Assembly (NCBI RefSeq): GCF_029867415.1
Contig: NC_081182.1
Span: 19,627,983 to 19,691,982, forward strand
DNA length: 64,000 bases
Reading direction: 5' to 3'
Source of the DNA: Vicia villosa
Lineage: Eukaryota; Streptophyta; Magnoliopsida; Fabales; Fabaceae
The stretch's first letter is position 1; the number at the start of each line of letters is the position of its first letter. Position numbers and translations under genes: made by a program. The notes beneath the pieces are model-generated. The model saw only the letters and a program-made list of their open reading frames with translations. It searched no databases and had not been told where the DNA came from. Of the stretch, positions 54,700 through 64,000 are shown in pieces.

Positions 54700-55780
54700 T
54701 CTCATCTTTGTTAAACTGGATGAGAAGAACTTCAAACAGTGGAAACAATAGATCAAAGGTGTTATCTATGGTCACAACAAACAGTGGAAACAATAGATCA
54801 AAGGTGTTATCTATGGTCACAAGCTTCAACGCTTTGTGATGACGCCGCTAGCTTTTCCGCGTTTTCTTCCCAGCGCAGATCTGGTTTTCCTTGATTGGGA
54901 ATAGTAAGATGCGCTCATTTGCACTTGGCTTCTTTCCACTATCTCTGATTCTCTTCTTCCTAAGCTCGTCGATTTCTCATACTCATGGCAGGTGTTGTCT
55001 GAAGTTGAGTGCTCTTTCAACACCTTGCTCACTACCAAAGCGCATCAGCTTCGATCGGAGTTACGTCACCTCACCAAAGGATCGCGAACGATTGCTGAAT
55101 TTGTTGTTCGTGTTCGCGAAACCAGCGAGTCTCTTGTTTCAACTGGCGATCCTGTTCCCATTCGTAACCTAATCGAAGTTGTTCTTGATGCTCTTCATGA
55201 AGAGTATGATGTTATTGTTGCTGCGATCAACAATAAGGAGGATCTGAGTTCGTTGGATGAGCTTGAATCGAGTCTCCTAGCACACAAATCGCGTCTTGAG
55301 AAGAATCAGAAAGCTATTATCACTGAACCTATGTCTATTAATCTCACGCAAGCTCTACCGGTTTCAGCACCGCTTGCGACTGAGATTTCTGGTGTTGATT
55401 AGAATCCTAGTTTTCCGGTTGGAACGAGTCATGTTACTGTAAATGCTAAGAACCAAGGTTATGGCTCATATGGTGGTCGTTCTAGTCACGGTGGTGGCCG
55501 TTTTGGACGTGGTGGAGGTCGTTTTGGTAGAGTCTCTTGTCAAATTTTATCACAAACCTGGACATGAGGCATATGTATGCTACCATAAACACTCCTCCTC
55601 AGGTGCTCCCTCATATCCTTCACCACGAACTCCCTTCAATCCTTTCATGATGGCTCCCCGATTCCCTTATCCACCTGCCTTTAGATATGCTGCTCCTCCT
55701 CCAAGACCAACGACATTCAAACAACCGCCACCTCAAGCATGTCACATCAGAGGCGTCTCATCATGTCACGCTTGAGATTT
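54700..55780 (+). pseudogene. copia gag, disabled
   Basis: Begins with KLDEKNFKQWKQ-like sequence, which is duplicated in tandem by 45 bp (54,733 and 54,778). It continues as a UBN2-type gag (VLSEVECSFNTLLTTKAHQL, HLTKGSRTIAEFVVRVRETS, VVLDALHEEYDVIVAAINNK, 54,992-55,402), with a stop at 55,400. A GGRSSHGGGRFGRGGGRF segment and a damaged zinc knuckle (KFYHKPGHEAYVCYHKH) follow in shifted frames. Confidence 0.75.
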
Positions 55781-55789
55781 TTAATTTGT

Positions 55790-57830
55790 CTGTTGCATTT
55801 TCATTGTCTGGAACTGATCAAGTATTCATGGGAAACGATCAAGGTTTGTCTATTAACTCTGTAGGTTCCATGAGTTTTTCTGTATCAAATCCCTCTCACT
55901 CTTCCTTAATTGCATAATCTTCTTCTTGTTTCTCATATCACTAAGAACCTTATCAGTGTCAGCAAATTTGCTTAGGACAATCGTGTTTATTTTGAATTTC
56001 ATCCTCAATTTTGTGTTGTCAGATCGCAGGATTCTTCTGAAGTTCTTTTGAGTGGCATTGTTGGAGTTAATGGTCTCTACAAATTTGCCAATCATATCTC
56101 TTCTATGTCTCAGCCTCATTATCCTAATAAACTTAGTTCAAAATGTAATAGATTTAGTTCAAATTGTAACTCAGTTGCCAATAGCAACTGTCTCTCTACT
56201 TGTAATGGTGCTTTTTACATAAATAAAAGTGTTTCCAATTCTGTTTTTCAATCTTCTCCCACTGCTTATGTGTCTACTACTCACATTCTTAATTCTTATC
56301 AAACAATGCCTAATTCTGACTTTATATCCCATAACAAATATGCGTTGTGGCACACAAGGCTTGGACACCCTCATCATCATGCCCTAACTGAGGTTCTCAA
56401 ATTATGCCATATTCCCATACCTCAAAAGCCTCCCACTGATTTGTGTCCTGCTTGTTGCTTGCGCAAGTCTCACATACTCCCCTCCTCATTTTCCATCACC
56501 ACATATCACCGACCATTTGAACTTTTTGTGTGTGATCTTTGGGGTCCTGCACCTATTACACCCTCTAGTGGCTACACTTATTTTCTCACTTGTGCAGATG
56601 CCTTTTCTAGATTTGTTTGGGTTTCCCCACTTAGGTTAAAATCTGACACTTTCACCCAATTAATTCATTTAAAAAATATGGTTGAACTCCAATTCAATTG
56701 CAAAATCAAAGGGGTTCAAAGTGATGAAGGTGGTGAGTTTAAGCCCCTCCTCGCTAAGTATCTTACCCCCCAGGGATTACTCATAGGTTCACATGTCCCT
56801 ATACTCACCATTAAAATGGTATAGTGGAGAGAAAACACTGCCAAATAGTTGAAACTGGTCTAGCTCTCCTTGACCACTCCAAGCCCCCTTTAAGTATTGT
56901 GATCACTTGTTTGTCACTGTAACCTATCTTATCAATATGTTACCTAGTGCTTCTCTTCAAAATCAGTCTCCTTATTCTATCTTACTACTGACTCCTGATT
57001 ACTCTTGTCTTAGGGCTTTTGAATGTGCTTGTTTTCCCTTTCTTAGGCCTTACAACTCTAACAAACTTGCCTTTAAATCTCAAAAGTGCATTTTCCTCGG
57101 GTACTCTTCCATTCGCAAAGGCTATAAATGCCTTTCAGCTGATGGTCATATCTACATCTCTAAAGATGTTCTGTTTCATGAAACTAGATTTCTCTATCTA
57201 GAGATTTATCCCCTATCTTCCTCTTCTTCCACTCCCACTATCTACTAACTTTGGTTTCCCTCAGCTGCTTCTTCCCCTCCTATTCCAACCTTTAAAGTTC
57301 CTCCCTTACAACATGCTACTCTTGCTGCCTCTCCCAATGCCCCTCTACCCTCTATCACCTCTACCCAATCTATGATTGCTGCTGATCCCCCTCTCTAGTC
57401 AAGTCCTCCTCTCCACTCCAGTCATTATCCTCTGTCTCAACCTACTTCCTCTCCTATTCCTCATATTCTTTCTGGTCTGGCTGAAGTTAGTACAATTTCT
57501 CCTTCCTCCTTACCTACTTCTCCTGGAAGTTCTGCTTCCACTTTTGTCTCCCTCACCAATTCCGCTCCTATTCCTCCTCCCATACATCCCCTTAATGTTC
57601 ACCCCACCTTGCTTCTAACTCATATGGAACCTACTACTCTTAAGCAAGCTTTGGCTGCTCCTCACTGGTTTCAGGCTATGCAGGTGAAATATCAGGCTCT
57701 TTTAAAAAATCAGACTTGGTCATTGGTGGCTCCCTCTTAAGCTAAGAAGCCTATTGGCTTCAAGTGAGTTTTTCGTGTGAAGGAGAATCTTGGTGGCACC
57801 ATTAATAAATACAAGACTGTGGATGGAGTG
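55790..57830 (+). pseudogene. copia pol fragment (pre-integrase, integrase, start of RT), disabled
   Basis: LWHTRLGHPHHHALTEVL and CPACCLRKSH (integrase zinc finger) are followed by FVCDLWGPAPITPSSGYTYF, FVWVSPLRLKSDTF and VQSDEGGEF (core), to about 56,824. The frame then shifts: VERKHCQIVETGLALLDHSK, SPYSILLLTPDYS and KGYKCLSADGHIYISKDVLF (56,820-57,250). A proline/serine-rich linker leads to MEPTTLKQALAAPHWFQAMQ (57,622), the usual start of copia RT. The RT breaks off about 70 residues in, with several stops. Confidence 0.8.
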
Positions 57831-57839
57831 TGGTGAACC

Positions 57840-58975
57840 AAGTGAAGTCATTTTTTAAAGAGAATTATAAAAATATTTCATTTTCATATTCTCGTTATTT
57901 GCAATATCGCCGACCTCAGTTTGATACCTGGCAATATGTTCCACTGTTGACTCATTGTCTCTCCAATGAACTTGGTAAACTTGGGACTTTCCAACTCCTG
58001 GGGAGTTCTGTTTGTCGAACATATTCTATCAAGGGAGAAACAAAATTAGGCATTTGTAAGCCCAAATTAAGGTTACTTTGGGCCAAAATTTGTTGGACCA
58101 TATTCACTATGTTGTTATGCCCCCATAAATTATTTTGTCGGACATTCCTAAGTATTTGGTCAGCATCCTGATTTTGCTGTACCATTACTGGCGTAGGATT
58201 ATACTGACCATTGTACTCTTTATCCTCTCTATTTGGGTAGGTTTTGGGGGTCGCAGTCCCCCTAGAGGCCCATTGTCAAGTATTTTAACTTGCCTCACAT
58301 TTAACCCATATAATTTGCCAGCACCTCATAACTTTGATTAGTGTTTGTAATCAGATGGTTAAATATTGTGTTCATTTGTTGGGTCAAAATATTCATCATT
58401 CCAAGGTTACTTTCATCCATTTGTTACCTCATAGCCATCATGAATGTTGTATTCGATGATGGTTTTGTTTGAGGGATATAACTTATCCTTGTCGGTCAAC
58501 CCACATTGTTTATGGTCGAATCCTGAGGAATTTTGGGGATCATAGGGTGGCCATAGTATTATATATGTATGTTGATGTAATGTTGTAAAGACTTGCCATC
58601 ATCAATATTGGCATGCCATAAATATAGTCTCTAGTGCCTGTTGGCCTTGAGAAAATAGGTTAAAATGGTGACCCAGGATTCCCAAAGATGGGTCTTGTGT
58701 TCGTAGGATTAAAAGGGGAACTCCCTGGTGGTGGTTGGGGTACTTCCCCTTGCGACGGTATCGACGAAACTGTCGTTGTCGAAGCAGCATCGGTAGATGT
58801 CTCGACAGGAGACAAAATCGTTGCATTTTCCATCATTAATCTGACTTGTGTTTTTACCACGTTTTGTGCATTGTTCTGTGGTGGTTTAGAAGTGTTATTG
58901 TTATCTATATTCGGACGTGTCATTTCAGGTATAAATATTCCACTTTTTAAATTCATGCATAAACAAACATGGTAA
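57840..58975 (-). pseudogene. Ty3/gypsy gag fragment
   Basis: The minus strand contains SGIFIPEMTRPNIDNNNT (58,950 leftward), a Q/P-rich region, and GLQMPNFVSPLIEYVRQTEL followed by PRSWKVPSLPSS-like residues (58,090-57,955). The region after this corresponds to a capsid start (SWKVPKF..). Stops and shifts occur at several points. It is truncated at about 57,840 against the copia fragment, so the rest of gag and all of pol are missing. Confidence 0.55.
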
Positions 58976-59081
58976 TTATTTTATGCAGAAAGAACAAATC
59001 ACAACAGTGAAATACAAAATTTGGAAAAGTTTTTTTTTTTCTGAAAAACTTTTGCACAAGGTCTCATCAGGTGTGCCAATT

Positions 59082-59890
59082 TGTTTTTTTGGGAAATTTG
59101 ATAAACAACCGCTAGTCTCTTTTTAAAAGTTTACTTGTAGGGTTAACTGGTGAATCCAAGAACGTATTGCATAAGTTCTTATGAGTTTTGTACAAGTTTG
59201 TGTAAAATAGTAAAGGATTTCGACGAAGGCGAAATCTTAAGACTAAAGTAAGATAAATAAAGAATAAAAGTGATGGAAACATAAAGGACTTCGACGGTTG
59301 TCAAAATCGTATTGAATTGAAAGGAAATGAGCTTGAAATGCAGGGAAGATAAGGTTAAAGTAAAATATTTTACATTGAATGGAATTGGTGTTCGAATACA
59401 TACATTACACTCAATTGAGTCGTTTTTCGCTTCGGTTGGACACTTTGAGTATAGTGAGTTTTTTGTAGTAAATTCAACACACTGAATTCTAACATTATAA
59501 CTCCTATTTATACGAAATATAAACTAAATGCTTGTAACGTTCTACTCCTAAGGAATCAACGCGTCATTTGTGCATGCATCTCACATTCACTTCTTCTTCC
59601 ACGTGCGTCTTTCGATGTAGATAAGAACAAAAGGTAGTTATTTGCCCTCGTTGAAGGTCTCAACCGTCACCGTCAAACTGTTATTTTTGTTATTATGAAA
59701 CTACTAATTCCCAAATACTATTGCAAACACATAGACTTTGACGCTTTCCTTTTTTGAAATAATCATGTCAAAATGTCTCCATCATGTCTGTCGAAAAAAC
59801 ACCTCCAGAACCATCTAAATTTCACTAAGTGTTTCTTCAATCGCTTTCTTAGTATGCTGAGATTAGAGGATGTCAAAAACCCAGCTAACA
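59082..59890 (-). repeat. 5' LTR of the truncated Ty3/gypsy element
   Basis: The minus strand runs TGTTAGCTGGGTTTTTGACA (59,890) to ...CCCAAAAAAACA (59,082), 809 bp with TG...CA ends. It is followed immediately by AATTGGCACACCTGATGAGA, a plausible primer site, and then by the gag fragment. A minus-strand TATA-like TTTCGTATAAATAGGAG lies near 59,505-59,520. No second LTR or matching target duplication was found in the window. Confidence 0.6.
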
Positions 59891-60390
59891 CTATAACATA
59901 TGTGTTTGAATTGAGTTTCATTTAAAATGAATTGTAAAAGTTTTAATTAGTCAACACAATTCCAACCACCCATTTCTTGTGCTTTTCTCACCTTTGTGTC
60001 AGTCCTCCTTTGAGTATGAACTTTGTTTCTTTTGACATTTCTTTTCGAACCATTTTCTATTTCACTATTGGGTGCTTTAATGTTAGAACCAATCTCTAAT
60101 ACAATTCGAAGTAAATAAATGTCACAAAAAGAGGTTGACCAATGATCTTTTTGAATATTTTGTTTAAAGTACTAAAAGAGACCTCTCAACTTATTCTTGG
60201 AGAAAAAAAATTAGATGTAACATAAGATAATATGAATATTTTGGACTGTGAGTGAAAGTTAAAAATCAATATCTTAAAAAAAGTAAAGTTTAAGAATGAT
60301 CTCAGAAAAAATTATCTTGGTTCAGTCCTCATACAAAAAGTTACAATGATTCAGGTTCTCTTCTCAGGAAGTTGGAGTTGCTTTTTAAAA
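59891..60390. other. intergenic DNA
   Basis: AT-rich, nothing recognised. Confidence 0.4.
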
Positions 60391-60680
60391 TTTTTCTTTC
60401 TTTAGTTAGATGGAAGGACTAAGTTTAGGGAAAGTTTTGCCATGATTTAGCATGCAATGGTGTGGTATATCTGGTCAGTGCGTAATGATATGTTGTTTTC
60501 TAGTTCTTCAACAAACGTAAAAGAAGTGGAGGAATGAGGATAAGTACATTATTTTGACTTGGAATTGACTTTATAATATGTCATCATTGAACTCGCCTTC
60601 CTTCTCTGATTGCGTTCAAAATCTTATCATATATCGTATTCAAAAAATTTGGTTTACTCCAAAGATTTAAGTGATCATAG
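60390..60680 (+). pseudogene. LINE-like remnant (C-terminal zinc-finger RT region)
   Basis: In broken frames the plus strand reads RWKGLSLGK then HAMVWYIWSVRNDMLFSSSS. This matches the familiar 'VLWSIWxARND..F' phrase near the C-terminus of plant non-LTR retrotransposon RT proteins (zf-RVT region). Further pieces EELDFIICHH-like and LPSLIAFKILSY follow. Too decayed for certainty. Confidence 0.35.
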
Positions 60681-61400
60681 TGTTGTTAGAGTTTTTTTTG
60701 ATATATTGATGGCGTGTTTGACGGTTGGAGCTCTAGTTGATTTCCCGTTGGACAGTACTTCGTAATTTTTGTGACTTGTTTGAAGGTTCTTCTTTTTTGG
60801 ATGTTATTTTACCCTTGTTTAATTCAAATTTTTTTCCTTTGTTTTGTTGAGTCTATCTTTTTCATTTCTATTTCTATTTTGTCACTCTTTATGCCAATTT
60901 GCCTTTAAAAAAAAAATCCTCATATACTTTGTGATATTCTCCACGAATGATTAAAAAACTTTTCATTTTATTTTCACATTTTGGTTTATTTAATTTTAAA
61001 GAAAACTTATACTATCAAACAAATTTTACATATCAAATTTAAAGATATAAAAAATTATGAAATATTCATGAGCGGCGATAAAAAATAACTACATTTTCAT
61101 TGTATGGTGGTGAAAAATTATTGTGTCGTGTTTGTTGTATAAGACGTTATTAATCCTTAATTCTAAGTAACTTGCGTGCAAATTTCGAGTTAAATTAACT
61201 AATTCAGTACAACAACAAAAAACCAAATGCTTTACTTTTCTTGTTTATTTTAGCGTTTTCATTTCAATCAAACAATAAAACAGTATCTATTTCATCCAAT
61301 TTCGTTTTAGTTGTTTTAAAAGTTAAAACATAACTTAAATGATAATTACTATTTCTTAATTGCAACATTAATTAATAAAATAAAATAAAACAGTGAAATA
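60681..61400. other. intergenic DNA upstream of copy 2
   Basis: AT-rich, nothing recognised apart from the start of the copy-2 promoter. Around 61,430-61,600 a CT-rich leader with AACCCTAGCTCC is shared with the region upstream of copy 1. Confidence 0.45.
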
Positions 61401-61765
61401 ATAATCCATATAAATTCTCTAACACGCGATTGTTCTCTTCGTTTCGTTATCTTCTCCGTCTCGTTTTACGTAACCCTAGCTCCCAACACAACCGCCTCTA
61501 TCTCATTCTCTTTCATTTCTTCCCCAAACCCTAATTTCAATTTACCCCAATTCCACATTTTCATCTTCTCCCCCAAATCCAAGATCTCAACCACCTCTCA
61601 AACCACGTTCGAATTCCAATATACAAAGAACCGATTCACGATTTTACTCGATTCCGTCACTATTTTGATTTGAACGGACAATATAAAATTGGAGTTATTA
61701 CTACTGTAATTAACGCTTAAACGCTTAAAACAGTTTTTATTGTTGGTGAATTTTTGTGATTGACA

Positions 61766-63712
61766 ATGGTTGGTGGTGGAAGCAGAAGGGACGATGGTTC
61801 GTTGGTAATTAAGAATACCAATGTGTTTGCGGCGCTTGATACTTTGAAGAAGAAGAAGAAATCGGATAAGGAGAAAAAGAGCAAGGCTTCTAAATCGGGG
61901 AAATTGGAAGCTGAATCGGATCCCAAGGTGTTTTGGGCTCTGGCACCGTTGAATGCAACTTCGTGGGCTGATGTGGAGGATGATGATGATTATTATGCCA
62001 CCACTGCACCGCCTCAATCTATTTGGCCTGTTTCCGAGCCTCAGGGCAGTGATGATAAACAAGATAATTTCGAGGTTTGTTTGCCCATTTTTTGAAATCT
62101 GTTTTTGTTATTAGTGGTGTTGATTGTTTATTTATACATTGATTTTTGGGATTATGTCATTTTTCTGTTCGGATTATATTGCTTTTTATTATCATTTTTT
62201 GGGTGCATTGGTTGTATTGTTGATGGCTATTGATATGTAGGATAGTTTGATTATCATTATGTTTTAATGAATATTCTCACCAAAGATGTGTTTGCACTTT
62301 GCGCAATACATGTTCGTCCTTTACGCGCTTACTTGGCTTTGGTTATAGCTATTCTTAATAGGATACCTGGATCATGATTATAGTTGTGTTATATGTCTTT
62401 TACTCGCCTACTTGGCTTTGGTTATGACTATTCTTATTAGGATACCTGAATCTTGATGGTTTCTTCAAAGTAGTATTTTTGTCTTTGGGAAGATAATATG
62501 GGTTTGTTTAGTTTGTTCTGCTTAGTTTGTTCTAGGGCTATATATTGGCAATTAGAGTTCCTTTGAGTGATAATGATTAACTTTGGACTGTCTATCACAT
62601 GTTTTTTTTTTATGTGCTAAATGCCGGTGATATAAGTATGCAGTGATTTGCCTATGTGTTTTCTTGGTGTGCTTTATTGCTTTATATGGTGTGATAAATC
62701 TTATGCTGTTCCAAATTTGTACTTAACAATTTTTAACAGGAGACTGAGAGTGAGGAAGATATTTTAGACGAAGGGGATGAGGAGGAGGAAGAGCAAGATC
62801 ATGAACCAGAACCAGAGCACGATGTCAAACCTGAACATGAGCCTAAGAAGCATGCTGAAGTTCCTGTTGTACCAAAGGAGGCGGAACGGCAACTCTCCAA
62901 AAAGGAAAGGAAGAAAAAGGAACTTGAAGAGCTTGAGGCTCTTTTAGCTGATTTTGGAGTTGCACCGAAGGAAAGTAATGACGGTCAAGGTCAAGAGGAG
63001 TCACAAGGTAGTTTATTTAGAGCTGTTTGGTTCATTATTGCAGGACTACTGTTTATTTTTGTGAGTCCAGGTCATTGATTTGTTGTTGTTCATGACTTTG
63101 TTCTACACTATTGGTCTTTCCCCATTTGGATATTTCCTGCTTTTGTTCAAAGATCTACCCCCATTTTCTTCTTTTTTTTGCTGACAGGTTTTCTGTTTCA
63201 ACTATGAGTTGTTGTATTCAAGCATTTATAGTTTTTTTTCCTAAGAGAAGAATAATATGTGTGCATATCTAGATGCAATAACTCCAGGAAGCTTATTGTT
63301 GATTTCTTCTAATTGAAAATTTGTAATTGCAGGCGCATCGCAGGACAAGAAAGGTGTTGATGGGGATGTAGATGGTGATAAGAAAGAAATCGTTGCAGAA
63401 TCCAAGAATGCCAAAAAGAAGAAAAAGAAGGATAAAGCTTCCAAGGAGGCAAAAGAATCCAACGGTCAGCCCAACAGCTCAGAAACAAACAACAGGCCTG
63501 ATACTGGCACTGAAAATGCAGAGGAGGATCCATCTGTTGTCGATGTGAAAGAGCGTATTAAGAAAGTTGCTTCTATGAAGAAGAAGAAATCTAGTAAAGA
63601 AATGGATGGTGCTGCTAGAGCTGCTGCTCAAGAGGCTGCCGCAAGGAATGCAAGGCTTGCTGCAGCAAAGAAAAAGGAGAAGAATCATTATAACCAACAA
63701 CCTGTGCGGTAA
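61766..63712 (+). CDS. highly charged plant protein of unknown function, copy 2
   Basis: Three exons (61,766-62,074; 62,740-63,007; 63,333-63,712), with phases identical to copy 1 and exons 1 and 2 of identical length (309 and 268 nt), give 318 aa. Exon 3 is one codon longer. Differences from copy 1 are mostly conservative (KVFWALAPLNATSWADVEDD versus APAPLNASSWADVDDD; EEDILDEGDEEEE versus EEDIFDYGDEEEE). The C-terminal GAARAAAQEAAARNARLAAA-KKKEKNHYNQQPVR part is identical. No stop or frame damage. Introns (665 and 325 bp) have diverged strongly, so the duplication is not recent. Confidence 0.86.
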
Positions 63713-64000
63713 AATAACCTTGCCCTCCTTTACATCAATACAGGAATTTGTATTCCTTGTTCATATGATGATTCTGAATAAGCAGTTGGTTTAAGGATCT
63801 TGGTGACTACTAGTAGTGGTATTGCAGTGAATCTGAGATATTGTCAAAGTTTTTTGGATTTGTGCTGTTTAATTGTTATAGACTCACATTTTGGCACATA
63901 AAATTTTAGCTTAAAAATTTACATGTACTACGTTTTTGTGTAATGGGGTTCTTAATGGCCTCGTCGAATGGCGGATCAATTAGTTAGAACTGAGAGAAGT
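63713..64000. other. 3' flank of copy 2
   Basis: Matches the 3' untranslated sequence of copy 1 in short blocks (CAGGAATTTGTATT, TGTTTAATTGTTATAGACT). No further gene before the window ends. Confidence 0.6.

Larger units (their letters stand above)
54381..57830 (+). mobile_element. decayed Ty1/copia element, 5' LTR to early RT
   Basis: A probable short 5' LTR (54,381-54,629) is followed by TGTAGCAGAGCTTC, close to the copia primer site. Then come gag, zinc knuckle, pre-integrase, integrase core and the first part of RT (57,601-57,830). No 3' LTR is seen; the element is cut near 57,830, where sequence of a minus-strand gypsy element begins. Confidence 0.8.

Overview
This is a plant nuclear window made mostly of nested transposable elements. 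Its character (giant Ogre-like LTR retrotransposons with a TGTCATACCCC terminus, a SIRE/Maximus-like solo LTR, a Tat-lineage Ty3/gypsy element with an antisense extra gene, a Mutator-like element with a plant mobile domain gene) points to a papilionoid legume with a large genome, most likely a member of the vetch/pea/lentil tribe. Species assignment is inference; nothing here proves it.

Layout. 1-1.25 kb: window-edge start of a possible minus-strand gene and a cluster of short palindromes. 1,295-8,288: a 6,994-bp Mutator-like element (MULE) with matching inverted termini and a 10-bp target duplication. It carries a broken transposase gene (minus), a broken plant-mobile-domain gene (plus) and a small intact ORF (plus), and it sits inside a tRNA-derived SINE-like sequence. 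8,657-9,405: hAT-like non-autonomous element. 9,645-9,923: Stowaway-like MITE. 10,012-20,870: complete Tat-type Ty3/gypsy retrotransposon (617-bp LTRs, ATTTA target duplication) with gag-pol on plus and a three-exon antisense gene with its own TATA box. 21,413-22,782: an intact three-exon F-box/FBD gene, one of only three apparently functional host genes seen.

22.8-50.4 kb is a stack of insertions. Diverged Ty1/copia pieces and a threefold repeat (26.3-27.1 kb) carrying a Stowaway MITE lie to the left. Next comes an old minus-strand Ogre-like element (27.29-49.21 kb) with a degenerate pol and a rearranged 5' end. Two later insertions split that element: a 1,090-bp SIRE/Maximus-like solo LTR (29,221-30,310) and a very young 16,076-bp Ogre-like element (31,583-47,658). 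The young element has 5,296-bp LTRs differing at only three positions that I could find, a GTACC target duplication, almost no coding capacity, and a 23-copy tandem array in its 3' untranslated region. A tandem ~600-bp duplication follows at 49.2-50.4 kb.

51,341-53,575 and 61,766-63,712 are two same-strand paralogs (317 and 318 aa) of a highly charged plant protein that I cannot name. They have identical exon phases and are separated by a decayed Ty1/copia element (54.4-57.8 kb), a truncated minus-strand Ty3/gypsy element with one LTR (57.8-59.9 kb) and a LINE-like remnant.

All exon boundaries were derived by hand from reading frame and GT/AG sites, without transcript evidence. Family names come from recognising sequence motifs, not from a database search.
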